Below are positions 1-9,531 of a stretch of DNA of 53,172 nt, piece by piece. The notes beneath the pieces are model-generated. The model had not been told where the DNA came from. It did not search any database and saw only the letters and a program-made list of their open reading frames with translations. The DNA comes from a virus. A program made the position numbers and the translations under genes. The stretch spans positions 1 through 53,172 of the IMG/VR virus record IMGVR_UViG_3300009181_000099; one strand, written 5' to 3'. The number at the start of each line of letters is the position of its first letter. Within the stretch, counting starts at the first letter, position 1.

Positions 1-1
1 A

Positions 2-202
2 ACAAGTGGAACTGATGGAACAAGTGGAACCGATGGAACAAGTGGAACTGATGGAACAAGTGGTGTTGATGGTACATTTTATGGATCAAGTGGAACAAGT
101 GGTACTGATGGAACAAGTGGAACTGACGGTACTTCTGGTACTTCCGGAACTGACGGAACAAGTGGAATTTCTGGAGTAAATGGTATAGATGGTACTTCTG
201 GA
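2..202 (+). repeat. 18-bp tandem repeat encoding GTSGTD collagen-like triplets
   Basis: Repeated unit close to GGAACAAGTGGAACTGAT, with silent and conservative changes, in frame with the fibre gene. The repeat continues beyond the left edge of the window. Such arrays change length readily by slippage. Confidence 0.85.
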
Positions 203-646
203 ACAGGATTTAATGCTATAATAAATCCAGCAGACTATAGAATATTAGCAGCAACTGGTTCATCAACAGACCAAGCAATTGCTCAAACAAATCTTACTTT
301 CGATGGTTATTTATTAACAATCGATGGTAGTATTTTATTAAATACAACACTATCTTTAGGTGTTTCAAGTACATCAGTTGTGGCCACATTTAGTAACACT
401 TTAGGACGTGGAGTTTATTTTGACTATTATGTTTTCGGAGATAGTGGAACTAGAAGTAGAATGGGTACAGTTATGGCTATATTTGATAGTGCTTTAGTTC
501 AATATACTGATACATCTACTACAGATTTAGGACTTGATACGAATGATATAGACTTTTCTGTTACCAATTCAGGTAGTGTTATTAGTTTAAATGCTATAGT
601 AACTGCATATACTTGGGATATTAAAACAGGTATAAGAATTATATAA
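2..646 (+). CDS. Collagen-like tail fibre protein, C-terminal part (5' end outside window)
   Basis: The frame is open from the first bases of the window, so the gene begins upstream; a GTG at 380 is internal and not the start. The visible N-terminal part (about residues 1-65 of the fragment) is an uninterrupted run of Gly-X-Y triplets, mainly GTS and GTD, as in collagen-like phage fibres, where such triplets form a trimeric rod. A globular tail of about 145 residues follows, rich in beta-type sequence (FDGYLLTIDGS, VYFDYYVFGDSG), probably the trimerising or receptor-proximal tip. It lies directly upstream of the giant solenoid fibre gene on the same strand, which supports a tail-fibre role. 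Host-receptor function is inferred, not seen. Confidence 0.8.
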   Translation, partial: TSGTDGTSGTDGTSGTDGTSGVDGTFYGSSGTSGTDGTSGTDGTSGTSGTDGTSGISGVNGIDGTSGTGFNAIINPADYRILAATGSSTDQAIAQTNLTFDGYLLTIDGSILLNTTLSLGVSSTSVVATFSNTLGRGVYFDYYVFGDSGTRSRMGTVMAIFDSALVQYTDTSTTDLGLDTNDIDFSVTNSGSVISLNAIVTAYTWDIKTGIRII

Positions 647-765
647 TATTTTTTCTTATAGGTTATAATTTCTTAAATATGGATTCATGAAATTTATATA
701 TACATAGATTAGATTTTATCTATTCATGGCTTTTCTTTTGGAGAGTGAAAAAAGAAAAATAATAA

Positions 766-3700
766 ATGAATCAAGAATTCGTAACAAGACGCGGTTTAAT
801 ATCCCAAGGTGGTATAACATTTCCATATGTTGGTATAACAACAACATATTCAATATCTTCAGACGATTATTTTATAGAATGTACTTCAGGTACTTTTAAT
901 GTAACTTTACCAACAGCTGTAGGTTCAGCTGGTAAAATATATGTAATTAAAAATAGTGATACTGGAGTAATAACAGTTGATACTACTTCATCTGAAACTA
1001 TTGATGGTGTTCTTACAAAAACACTTAATCAATATGATAGTGTTATATTTGAAAGTAATGGAACTAATTGGGTGATTGTTGGAGATTCTGGTTCAGTTTT
1101 TTCTTTGTCAGTTGATAATGGTTTGTCATTAATAGGAGCGACAGCTATTTTAGGTGGTACTATTTCACAAAATACAATTTTACATGGTGAAGAATATGAT
1201 TTGATAATGTCTAATTTTGATAATCTTTATTTCACTTCTTCAGTTTTTGATGTTGAATCTGACTTTATAAGTTTAGATTCGGGTATAGGATCTATTCAAA
1301 TCATTTCAGGTCAGGATATTGTATTAGTTGCTAATGATGTATTAACAATATCAGCAACATCAGGAAATATTACAACTTTTAACCTAGAAGGATTAGTTTA
1401 TACAGCCGATTATAACGCTACTTTTGTTACACATTCACTGGTCGATAAACAATATGTTGACTCATTAATCAATGCTGTTGGTGCTACAAATGGTTTAAGT
1501 GAGGTTTCATCTGGTGTTATTGCGTTGGGTGGTACTATTTCACAAAATACACTCCTACATGGTGAAGGTTATGATTTAACTATTGAAAACTTTAATAGTC
1601 TTTACTTTACATCTTCTATTTTTGATGTTGAGGCGGATCTTATAAGTTTAGATGCTGGTACTGGTACTGTTCAAATATTCGGAGATTCTGGTGTGGATAT
1701 AGTATCTGCTAGTTCTTCAATAACTATCTCAGGTGAGTCTGGTTTAGTAACTATCAGTAATTTAGAAGGATTGGTTTATACGGCAGATTATAACCCTACA
1801 TTTGTTACACATTCATTAATTGATAAACAATATGTTGATTCATTATTCTCACTTACAGGTGGTAGCTTTTATACTGAAGTCACACATTCTGTTTTATTAG
1901 GATTAATTGCTTCAAACTCATTAGGAACAGCATCTAACTATTTAATAACAGACTATCAAACCATTTATTTAGCTCCTGATTATTATTGGGATGGTAATAT
2001 AAGAACCTCAACTGCATCTTATGGTCCAGTTGAACCAATATTGGTTACTGCTTTGTCTTGTAACTCATTAGTAGTTGATGCTTATCAACCAAACTGGCCA
2101 CTTGATACAATTAAATATGATGTTACTCAACAATCAATTGGGTCCGATGGTATATCAATGGGTACAATAATTGAAAGAGTTGATGAATATGGAAACAGAA
2201 CAGACTATGATCATAGAAATGTTTTATATAAAAGATATCAATCATATAATAGAGATACAATCTCATCACATGCTGATAAAAGATTAGCAGGTGTTATAAC
2301 AGATTATGATTGCACAACGGGAGTCATTAATGGTAATGGTACTGCATTCCTTACACAACTTTCTGTAGGTGATATCATTCTTATAGAGATTAATAATTTT
2401 ACACAGGTAGGAGTTAAAGTTACTACTATTTATAGCGATATACTTATTGATGTTCTGATAGATTCTAGTTTTGCAGCTACTGTCTTCTCAGCTGAATCTT
2501 TTGAATATTACGCTTCTGTTCTATTAATTGGATCAGGTAATCCTGGTGATTACTCTCAATATTGTGATTGGAAAGAAGTTTATGTTGGTCAATCCGATGC
2601 TGGTGACTGGGCTAGTAGATATACATTTGATTTTGATTATGAAATAATAGATAGTGGTCAAGTTTTGTCTAAAAATAACTTTATTAATAATCACGAGGGG
2701 GTTCTGTATGGTTCAGGATTTGTTCTTTCAAATATAGTTTTTGGTAGAGAATCTATTTCCAATACTATTGGAAATTACTCTTTTGATAATACTCTACCTA
2801 TAGGTTCTACTGGTAATTTTATCGGTGATTATTTTAATAGTAATACTATTTATGGAAATAGTGGTGCTGATGTTATCAGTGGTTCTAAATTTAATGACAA
2901 TAGAATAGATAATAACTTTGAAGGAAATACCATTTTTGGAGTATTCAAAAGTAATCAAATAGGAAATGGATTTACTGATAATTATATTAATAGTTTGGAA
3001 CAATCATTTTCTCAGGACACTAATAGAGGATTCTCTTTCAATACAATTGGAGTATCTGATATAATTTCGGTTATTTTTATACCTAAATGTTTTAATAGAA
3101 ATAAAATAATGGGAACATTTAGAGATAACACTATTGGAACATCTTTCTATTCTAATAAAATATATAATTTCTTTAGAGATAATCAAATAGGATCTAAATT
3201 TGAGGAGAATGAGATAGGAACTATTGATTTTTTAGATAGTAATTCAGGTTTTAGATTTACTAGTAATATAATCAGAGATGGTTTTATTGGAAATATATTT
3301 TATAATTCAAATTTTTATAACAATAACATTGGTGATTCATTCACTGGTAATATAATCAGAGGAGAGTTCTATGGTAATCAAATAGGAGTTGACTTTCGAT
3401 ATAATAAAACAAATAACGAATTTTCATCCAATCAAATAGGAAATAATTTTAGTTATAATGACACATTCTGTAATTATTTTAATAATCAAATAGGAAATAA
3501 TTTCTATGATAATAATTTTGGTGATAATACTAAATGGGGGTGGAATGATTTGAGTAACATTTCGGGTAGAAATTTTAATTTATTTTCTACCTCACTTGAT
3601 TATTTTGGAGGTGATTTTAGAGATAAAATTATTCTTGAAGAACTTGTTATGTTTGATGTTGTTAATAACCAATATTATAGAGTTATGTTTACTAGATTTA

Positions 3701-6700
3701 CACCAGGTTCTTTTGGTGGTGGATTTTCATATGAAAGAACAGAGATAGATCCAATAACCGGATTAGATATTGGCTCTACTGTTTATTTTACTAAAACCGA
3801 TGGTGGTTTCGAAGTTGATATTATATCAGCTGGTGTTTTAGAAATAACTGGTGATGTGCTTAATGATGGTTTCTACAACTCAGTATCTGAGAGTTCTTAT
3901 ACTGGAGGTTTTTCACCAGATGGTACATTATGGAATTCAAGGTATACTGTTTATGATGATATTAGTGGAACATATAATTATGTCAGTGGAAGTGATTTCA
4001 TTAATAACAAAATTAAAAATGGTTTTGAAAAAAATACTATTAAATCTTTTTTTGGTGGTAAAAATAATAATGGTAACAATATAGATGATGGTTTCTACTC
4101 TAATAATATTAGATTGAACTTTTATGATAATAATATTGGTAATAACTTTAGATCTAATATAATAAAAAATGACTTTATCAGCAATTCAATAGGTAATACT
4201 TTTGCTAATAATAATATAAAAAATAATTTTAAGTTAAATGAGATACAAAATAGTTTTCAAAAAAATTATATAGATTATGATTTTTACTCTAATGAGATAC
4301 AAAATTATTTTGAATCCAATTTAATAGGATATGACTTTCATGGAAATAGTATAGGTAGTTATTTCAAAAATAATCTTATAGGTAATTATGTAAGACCAGC
4401 TAGTTTCTATGATAATGTTATTGGTAATTATTTTGGTACTGATATAAATGGTAATAATCTTGGTAACAATATTAAAACATTATTCTTTGGAAATAGGATA
4501 GGTAACTTCTTTAATGATAATATTCTATTTGAAAACTTCGAAGCTAATAAAATTGGAAATGGATTCTTTCAAAACTTGATTAATGATGGTTTCTATAGTA
4601 ATATTATTGGAGAAGACTTCAAATTTAATTTACTGGATTCAAACTTTACTAATAATAATATTGGAGATGAATTTACTATTAATATTTTTGGTAAAAATTG
4701 TGTCGATAATGTTATTGGTAATCTTTGTTTATTGAACATTGTTGGTAATCGTTTCGATTCTAATAAAATTGGGAACATTTTTGCACAAAATACGATATCA
4801 AATAACTTTACAAATAATAACTTAGGAGATTTAAATACTGATAATATAATTGGAGATGATTTCGTTGGTAATAATACTAAATTGAAATTCAAATTAAATC
4901 AAATACAAGATAACTTCGAATATAATAATGTTGGTATTAATTTTGAATCTAATTATATTCTAGATAACTTCTTAGAAAATGATATTGATAATGACTTCAA
5001 GTTAAATGTAATTGGAACATCAAGTGTTTATGGTAATAGTGCAAACTTCGAAAAGAATGTTATTGGACATTCATTTAAGTCTAATAGAATCGGTCAAGGA
5101 TTTAAAAGTAATCAAATTAAAGATTACTTCCTTAAAAATGAAATAGGATATGCATTTGAGTATAATGTAATAGGTAGTTATTTTGGAAACGATGAGACGA
5201 CTCCTAATTTTTATTTCCCAATTCCATTTTCCAATAGAATCAAAGACTTTTTTAATAATAACAGAATTGGTGACTATTTCGGGTATGATATAAATGGTGG
5301 TGGTGGAAACGGTGGTAACCTAATTGGTACTAAGTTTAACTTCAATACAATTGGACATGCATTTGTGTTTAACATTGCATATACTGACCAATTTGGTGGT
5401 GATTGTATGTCTACTAATACTATTGGTGATGACTTTTCGGTTAATACTATAAAACCACATTTCAATTTTAATACAATTGGAAATCTATTCCGAAATAATG
5501 ATATAGATACCGATTTTACTGGAAATACTATTCCGTATTTCTTCTATTCAAATACAATAGGTAAATATTTTTTATCAAATGTGTTATCATTTACTACTAT
5601 GTTTAATAACATTAAAGATGGGTTTGAGTCAAATCATATTGGTGATTCATTTATTGGTAACTTTATCAACATTGGTTGTGCTAGAAATGTCATAGGTGAT
5701 TTAATGGGATCTACTACACTTGGTAATACAATAGGTAAAGATTTCACGGATAATAATATCGGTAATAACTTTAGATTAAATACTATTGATAGATACTTTC
5801 AACATAATGAAATCGGAAACTTCTTTGAAGGTAATGATATTGGTGTTAGGTTTCAACATAATGAAATCGGAAGCTATTTTGGAGCTAAACAAAATCTATT
5901 CTTCTCTATTTATACTCCTACTGGAAATACTACCAAAGAAGACTTTATAAGTAATAAAATTGGAAATTATTTTGGTAATGATTTTAATTATCCAGCCGGT
6001 TCTGGTGGTGAAGATGGTGGTAATTTAGTGGCCGGTTCATTTAAAAATAACATATTCGGAGATAATGTTATTTTTAATATTTTTGATAAAATCTTTCAAT
6101 GGAATCAATTAGGAAATGAAATTTGGTACAACTCTTTTGGTAAATCTTCTACAAGTAATAAAATTGGAAACCTATTTGTTGGTAATAGTGGTAATGGTGG
6201 TTGGCCTAATATGATGGGTCCTAGATTTGTTTTAAATTCTATAGGAGATATTACTGGATTTAACCAGATAAGAAGAGAATTTCAACATAATAAAATCGGA
6301 AATAGATTTGGTAATTCTACATTAACAGGACCTTCAAATGACATTCGTGCTGGATTTCAAAGAAATGTTATAGGTAATTATTTTGGATCTGATAGAAATT
6401 TTGGAAATACCCGAGGTGGTAATTTTATAGAATCTGATTTTGTGGATAATCAGATTGGTAATGAATTTATGTATAATTTAATATCTTATTCATTTTCTGG
6501 TAACCTTATATACAATCTTTTTACCAATAATAGTATAGGATACTCTTTCACCTATAATTACATTAGTGATGGATTTGATGATAATAATGTACAGGAGCTT
6601 TTCAGTTATAATAAAATAGTAACAAATAAATTTTTTAGCAATATTATTGACAGAAATTTTAAACAAAATATAATTGAAACCGAAATAAGTTCAGTTGATT

Positions 6701-7092
6701 TTACAACATATAATGGTGAGATATTAACTTATACATTGACAACTTCTATTGCTGGAACAAATGGAACTTACACTGGATTAACACCTACAGGACCATCAAG
6801 TCTTAGTGGAACTGGAGCCACTTTTGATGTAGTTGTGTCAGGTGGTGTCGTTTCATCTGTTTCTATAAATACCGGTGGTAAGTATTATTTACCTGGTAAT
6901 ACATTTGGTATAAATGGCGCTTATATTGGTGGATCTTCAGGATCTAATTTTATTATAACCATAAATAATGTTAGAATTCCATCAGTTTATGCGACTTATA
7001 GTTGTCACATAATTGAAAGATATGATGGTGTTAAGAGATTAACTTATCATAATGCTTTTGATGCATTAACAGTAAAAAATATTAATATATAA
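766..7092 (+). CDS. Giant solenoid tail-fibre/adhesin protein (2108 aa)
   Basis: Domains in order: an N-terminal beta-rich region (about 1-115); a tandem duplication of a 124-residue unit ending in a DKQYVDSL motif (about 118-360); a linker domain (about 370-640); then a very long, regular array of short repeats of the form N-x-I-G-x-x-F-x-x-N-x-I-x-x-x-F-x-x-N (about 640-1975), spacing near 10 residues, interrupted by a non-repeat domain at about 925-1075; finally a Gly/Ser-rich beta domain (about 1983-2072) and a short tail. Stacked Ile/Phe and Asn positions every 10 residues strongly suggest a right-handed parallel beta-solenoid. It sits between a collagen-like fibre gene and small companions, so a distal fibre or adhesin is the best reading. 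A related C-terminal beta domain occurs in the 18336-24497 protein. No catalytic motif was recognised. Confidence 0.8.
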   Translation: MNQEFVTRRGLISQGGITFPYVGITTTYSISSDDYFIECTSGTFNVTLPTAVGSAGKIYVIKNSDTGVITVDTTSSETIDGVLTKTLNQYDSVIFESNGTNWVIVGDSGSVFSLSVDNGLSLIGATAILGGTISQNTILHGEEYDLIMSNFDNLYFTSSVFDVESDFISLDSGIGSIQIISGQDIVLVANDVLTISATSGNITTFNLEGLVYTADYNATFVTHSLVDKQYVDSLINAVGATNGLSEVSSGVIALGGTISQNTLLHGEGYDLTIENFNSLYFTSSIFDVEADLISLDAGTGTVQIFGDSGVDIVSASSSITISGESGLVTISNLEGLVYTADYNPTFVTHSLIDKQYVDSLFSLTGGSFYTEVTHSVLLGLIASNSLGTASNYLITDYQTIYLAPDYYWDGNIRTSTASYGPVEPILVTALSCNSLVVDAYQPNWPLDTIKYDVTQQSIGSDGISMGTIIERVDEYGNRTDYDHRNVLYKRYQSYNRDTISSHADKRLAGVITDYDCTTGVINGNGTAFLTQLSVGDIILIEINNFTQVGVKVTTIYSDILIDVLIDSSFAATVFSAESFEYYASVLLIGSGNPGDYSQYCDWKEVYVGQSDAGDWASRYTFDFDYEIIDSGQVLSKNNFINNHEGVLYGSGFVLSNIVFGRESISNTIGNYSFDNTLPIGSTGNFIGDYFNSNTIYGNSGADVISGSKFNDNRIDNNFEGNTIFGVFKSNQIGNGFTDNYINSLEQSFSQDTNRGFSFNTIGVSDIISVIFIPKCFNRNKIMGTFRDNTIGTSFYSNKIYNFFRDNQIGSKFEENEIGTIDFLDSNSGFRFTSNIIRDGFIGNIFYNSNFYNNNIGDSFTGNIIRGEFYGNQIGVDFRYNKTNNEFSSNQIGNNFSYNDTFCNYFNNQIGNNFYDNNFGDNTKWGWNDLSNISGRNFNLFSTSLDYFGGDFRDKIILEELVMFDVVNNQYYRVMFTRFTPGSFGGGFSYERTEIDPITGLDIGSTVYFTKTDGGFEVDIISAGVLEITGDVLNDGFYNSVSESSYTGGFSPDGTLWNSRYTVYDDISGTYNYVSGSDFINNKIKNGFEKNTIKSFFGGKNNNGNNIDDGFYSNNIRLNFYDNNIGNNFRSNIIKNDFISNSIGNTFANNNIKNNFKLNEIQNSFQKNYIDYDFYSNEIQNYFESNLIGYDFHGNSIGSYFKNNLIGNYVRPASFYDNVIGNYFGTDINGNNLGNNIKTLFFGNRIGNFFNDNILFENFEANKIGNGFFQNLINDGFYSNIIGEDFKFNLLDSNFTNNNIGDEFTINIFGKNCVDNVIGNLCLLNIVGNRFDSNKIGNIFAQNTISNNFTNNNLGDLNTDNIIGDDFVGNNTKLKFKLNQIQDNFEYNNVGINFESNYILDNFLENDIDNDFKLNVIGTSSVYGNSANFEKNVIGHSFKSNRIGQGFKSNQIKDYFLKNEIGYAFEYNVIGSYFGNDETTPNFYFPIPFSNRIKDFFNNNRIGDYFGYDINGGGGNGGNLIGTKFNFNTIGHAFVFNIAYTDQFGGDCMSTNTIGDDFSVNTIKPHFNFNTIGNLFRNNDIDTDFTGNTIPYFFYSNTIGKYFLSNVLSFTTMFNNIKDGFESNHIGDSFIGNFINIGCARNVIGDLMGSTTLGNTIGKDFTDNNIGNNFRLNTIDRYFQHNEIGNFFEGNDIGVRFQHNEIGSYFGAKQNLFFSIYTPTGNTTKEDFISNKIGNYFGNDFNYPAGSGGEDGGNLVAGSFKNNIFGDNVIFNIFDKIFQWNQLGNEIWYNSFGKSSTSNKIGNLFVGNSGNGGWPNMMGPRFVLNSIGDITGFNQIRREFQHNKIGNRFGNSTLTGPSNDIRAGFQRNVIGNYFGSDRNFGNTRGGNFIESDFVDNQIGNEFMYNLISYSFSGNLIYNLFTNNSIGYSFTYNYISDGFDDNNVQELFSYNKIVTNKFFSNIIDRNFKQNIIETEISSVDFTTYNGEILTYTLTTSIAGTNGTYTGLTPTGPSSLSGTGATFDVVVSGGVVSSVSINTGGKYYLPGNTFGINGAYIGGSSGSNFIITINNVRIPSVYATYSCHIIERYDGVKRLTYHNAFDALTVKNINI
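1117..1845 (+). repeat. Tandem duplication, 372-bp period, in solenoid fibre gene
   Basis: Copy 1 about 1117-1467 and copy 2 about 1489-1845 encode matching segments beginning NGLS, passing through LGGTISQNT and FTSS[VI]FDVE, and ending DKQYVDSL. The copies have diverged at many codons, so the duplication is old. Confidence 0.85.
2674..6690 (+). repeat. Degenerate ~30-bp repeat array encoding the N-x-IG-xx-F solenoid
   Basis: Dozens of consecutive units with recurring words such as AATAATATTGG, AATAAATTGG, GATAACTTC and TATTTTGG, each encoding about 10 residues. The array is broken by a non-repetitive insert at about 3541-4010. Exact copy number was not counted. Confidence 0.8.
7082..7091 (+). 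promoter_or_regulatory. TTAATATATA element, 4 bp before ATG
   Basis: Exact copy of the recurrent 10-mer, here overlapping the last codons of the solenoid fibre gene and 4 bp before the ATG of the next gene. Candidate late promoter by position and recurrence. Confidence 0.4.
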
Positions 7093-7095
7093 ACT

Positions 7096-7563
7096 ATGGA
7101 GGAACAACCAAATAATAGTGTGGCGACAGTAGCAAGTGGTATGTTTATATCAAGAATTAATTCAGATGATGATAGACGAACATCATATGAATTAAATAAA
7201 GTGACCGATATTGAAGGATTTGTAGCTGACACATGGGGTCTAGTTGAGGATCTTGGTGGTGTTCAAATACAAAAAGGTAAAAATGGACCGATTTTGACAA
7301 TTGAACCTAAAGTTGGTGGTATACTCAGAGTTTCAGCATCTAATGAAGAGTATGCTAAAAAAATGGGAATTGAAGCAACAGAAGTTATACTAACAACCAA
7401 AATTTTTAGTTTCTTTTTTAAAGTTAAAGAATATAAAGAACTGAGTAAAGGAATAAACTTTTCTACAAATATTGGAAGATCTATGTTAATTTCAGCTGGT
7501 GATTTTCCAAAAATTCTAATACCAGGTATTGATTTACCAATAAAAAAAAGATTTAATGAATAA
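7096..7563 (+). CDS. Hypothetical protein, fibre-gene companion (155 aa)
   Basis: Function not recognised. The protein is soluble in character, mixed alpha/beta, with a hydrophobic Phe-rich segment near residue 110 (TKIFSFFFKVKEY) and a Pro/Ile-rich C-terminus. The ATG lies 3 bp after the stop of the giant fibre gene, so the two are very probably co-transcribed. A short protein directly downstream of a fibre gene could be a fibre chaperone or a tip subunit; the sequence alone does not decide this. Confidence 0.7.
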   Translation: MEEQPNNSVATVASGMFISRINSDDDRRTSYELNKVTDIEGFVADTWGLVEDLGGVQIQKGKNGPILTIEPKVGGILRVSASNEEYAKKMGIEATEVILTTKIFSFFFKVKEYKELSKGINFSTNIGRSMLISAGDFPKILIPGIDLPIKKRFNE

Positions 7564-7568
7564 AAGAT

Positions 7569-8258
7569 ATGGAAAAATCGGTAAAAGCAACAAGACCTGA
7601 TATAACTCCGGTTAAAAGAAATTCTACTTCATATTTTGAAGATAATCAACAATATAGTTCCGATATCATAAATTCTATATTAGATGAGATTGATGGTATT
7701 AGATCCGCTGGAAATACATTATCTATGGAGTGTCATAAGATTCAAAATAGTATTAGTGAATTTGAAAAATCAATTGAGGGATTGACGGACCAAGCTTTAA
7801 TTAAAAAAACTCAGAAAAAAATAGATGATCTTAATTCTAATTTAATAAAAAGAAATAAAATATTAAATGATTATAACTCTCTTAGTGAGGAAGAACTATC
7901 TCTTTTCATATCTGATAAGTTAATAGGTAATGATGTGGTTGATATTAAGAAAAATTCTAAAAATAAGATGCTTAGTCTTAAAAGATACACCGATGGTATA
8001 ATTAAAAACTCAAATACTAAAGCAGAAAAACAAAAAGAGACTTTGAATAAGGTTTCTGATTTACCTAGTCGTAAAAAAATTAAAGAAATGCCGGCTATTC
8101 CAAATAAGTCTAAGATTCCAGCTCCTAAAAACTCATATCAAGTTGATGAGATTGTATTGTTTGTTAAAAAATTTACAGAGAGACAGAATTTACACAAAGT
8201 TAAATTGACAAAAGCCTTTGAATTATATATTTCAAATTCAGGTAAAACAAATAGTTAA
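7569..8258 (+). CDS. Hypothetical coiled-coil protein (229 aa)
   Basis: No family recognised. Residues about 30-100 are strongly heptad-like and charged (EIDGIRSAGN, KKIDDLNSNLIKRNKILNDY), predicting a coiled coil; a basic, Pro/Lys-rich linker (about 165-190) leads to a small C-terminal helical segment. It starts 5 bp after the previous gene and appears to be the third member of the fibre operon. A fibre-assembly or hinge role is possible from context only. Confidence 0.7.
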   Translation: MEKSVKATRPDITPVKRNSTSYFEDNQQYSSDIINSILDEIDGIRSAGNTLSMECHKIQNSISEFEKSIEGLTDQALIKKTQKKIDDLNSNLIKRNKILNDYNSLSEEELSLFISDKLIGNDVVDIKKNSKNKMLSLKRYTDGIIKNSNTKAEKQKETLNKVSDLPSRKKIKEMPAIPNKSKIPAPKNSYQVDEIVLFVKKFTERQNLHKVKLTKAFELYISNSGKTNS

Positions 8259-8290
8259 TTCCTTTATATTAATAAAAAAGAATTTTAATT

Positions 8291-9277
8291 TTGAGAATTA
8301 ATATTAAAGATGTATTTGGTCACTCTCTTAAAGAAATAAATAAAGATATATCTGATTTTTTAAGTAAATATTACACTATAAATTCAGTCAGATGTGATGT
8401 TTTACTACAACATTACTTAAAGAAAGTTCCTCATAGAGATAGATACAAAAAGTGTATTCTGATACAACCTGTGGATGGTACAAGATTTTATAAACAAACC
8501 ATAAATGAGTTTAATACCTATGATTTAATTATAACTCCTTCTACCAATTGTGAGAGAATATTACTTGATAATGGAGTTATATCTCCAATTTCTGTAATAC
8601 CAAACTATTACTACACAGATTTATTAGATTCAAATAATACTTATTTTAATGATAAGTTTACAGATAAAAAATATACATTTTATTCAGAGACAACCGGAAT
8701 ACCTAGAAAGAATGTGGTAAATATTATAAAACATTTTAATAAAACATTCACTAATAATGATAATGTTAGATTAGTTATTAAAATTTCTGAAGGTAAGTAT
8801 CATAATGACGTTGAGAGTTTAATAAAAAAGAATGAGAACTCACCAGAGATTATAATAATAAGAGATTTTTTATCAATTGAAGAATTGATGTCAATTAGAA
8901 AAGGAATCGATTGTTATATTTGTTTATCATATATGGAGGGATTTTGTATACCACTTTTATACGCAGCCGTTCTTAAAAAAGATATTATTTGCTTCAACTC
9001 TAAAATAAGTGGATATATGGATTTTATTAACACTAGTAATGCTTGTCTGATTGAAGCCTTTCCAATACAAATAGAACAAAGTTTTGATAGTGTTTTAATC
9101 TATTCAAAGGAATCTGAATGGGAGGATATAGATTATAAAGATTATAGAGCAGCTTTAAAATCTATCTATAATGGTGATTATAAATTCGATAAAAATCAAG
9201 ATTATTCCAAATTTTCAATTGAAAATGTTATGAATGAATACTTATTAGAGATGAAAATTATAGAAAGACTAATTTAA
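8291..9277 (+). CDS. GT-B fold glycosyltransferase (328 aa)
   Basis: Resembles family 1/4-type glycosyltransferases: an N-terminal half with the acceptor-domain pattern (YDLIITPSTNCERILLDNGV, then VIPNYYY) and a C-terminal nucleotide-sugar domain with the EGFCIPLLYAA motif at about residues 215-226, corresponding to the E-x7-E/GFG-type donor-binding region. Predicted to move a sugar from an activated donor to a protein or glycan. No ATG is available in frame after the upstream stop until deep in the gene, so TTG at 8291 is the likely start, unusual here. It sits between the fibre operon and the convergent sulfation operon, suggesting glycosylation of a virion or surface component. Donor and acceptor are unknown. 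Confidence 0.75.
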   Translation: MRINIKDVFGHSLKEINKDISDFLSKYYTINSVRCDVLLQHYLKKVPHRDRYKKCILIQPVDGTRFYKQTINEFNTYDLIITPSTNCERILLDNGVISPISVIPNYYYTDLLDSNNTYFNDKFTDKKYTFYSETTGIPRKNVVNIIKHFNKTFTNNDNVRLVIKISEGKYHNDVESLIKKNENSPEIIIIRDFLSIEELMSIRKGIDCYICLSYMEGFCIPLLYAAVLKKDIICFNSKISGYMDFINTSNACLIEAFPIQIEQSFDSVLIYSKESEWEDIDYKDYRAALKSIYNGDYKFDKNQDYSKFSIENVMNEYLLEMKIIERLI

Positions 9278-9496
9278 TTAGTTATTATTATAAATTTCCA
9301 AAAGTCTATTTTGCACATCTGTATCAGTCCATTGACCAATAGCTGTATAAGCAACATCACCTTCCCATAAAGTAATTTTACCACTAAATTCATTTACGTG
9401 AGCTGTAACTTTTTTCTTTTCATTGTTATCAACCACTCTTTTAACGGTTACTTTAGTAATTGCTGGATTTTTAGGGTTATTAAAATTAACTATCAT
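9278..9496 (-). CDS. Small hypothetical protein (72 aa)
   Basis: No family recognised. A compact, probably beta-rich protein (ITKVTVKRVVDNNEKKKVTAHV, then ITLWEGDVAYTAIGQWTDTDV). Its stop abuts that of the convergent glycosyltransferase with no space between. It has its own TTAATATATA element 16 bp upstream, so it may be transcribed separately from the sulfotransferase operon behind it. Confidence 0.65.
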   Translation of the reverse strand: MIVNFNNPKNPAITKVTVKRVVDNNEKKKVTAHVNEFSGKITLWEGDVAYTAIGQWTDTDVQNRLLEIYNNN

Positions 9497-9512
9497 CTTT
9501 GTATTTTTCTTT

Positions 9513-9522
9513 TATATATTAA
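9513..9522 (-). promoter_or_regulatory. TTAATATATA element before 72-aa gene
   Basis: Exact 10-mer on the minus strand, 16 bp upstream of the ATG at 9496. Candidate late promoter. Confidence 0.4.
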
Positions 9523-9531
9523 TTTTTAAAA

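Noticed and set aside
1-202. Regular short repeats resembling a CRISPR or satellite array
   Set aside because: The repeat is an uninterrupted coding array for collagen-like Gly-x-x triplets, without unique spacers.
380-646. Separate 88-aa gene starting at GTG 380
   Set aside because: The same frame is open from base 2 with collagen-like sequence, so this is the C-terminus of a longer fibre gene.
4593-4892. Minus-strand frames inside the solenoid fibre gene
   Set aside because: They lie wholly within the repeat-coding strand, have no own start signals and encode low-complexity products.
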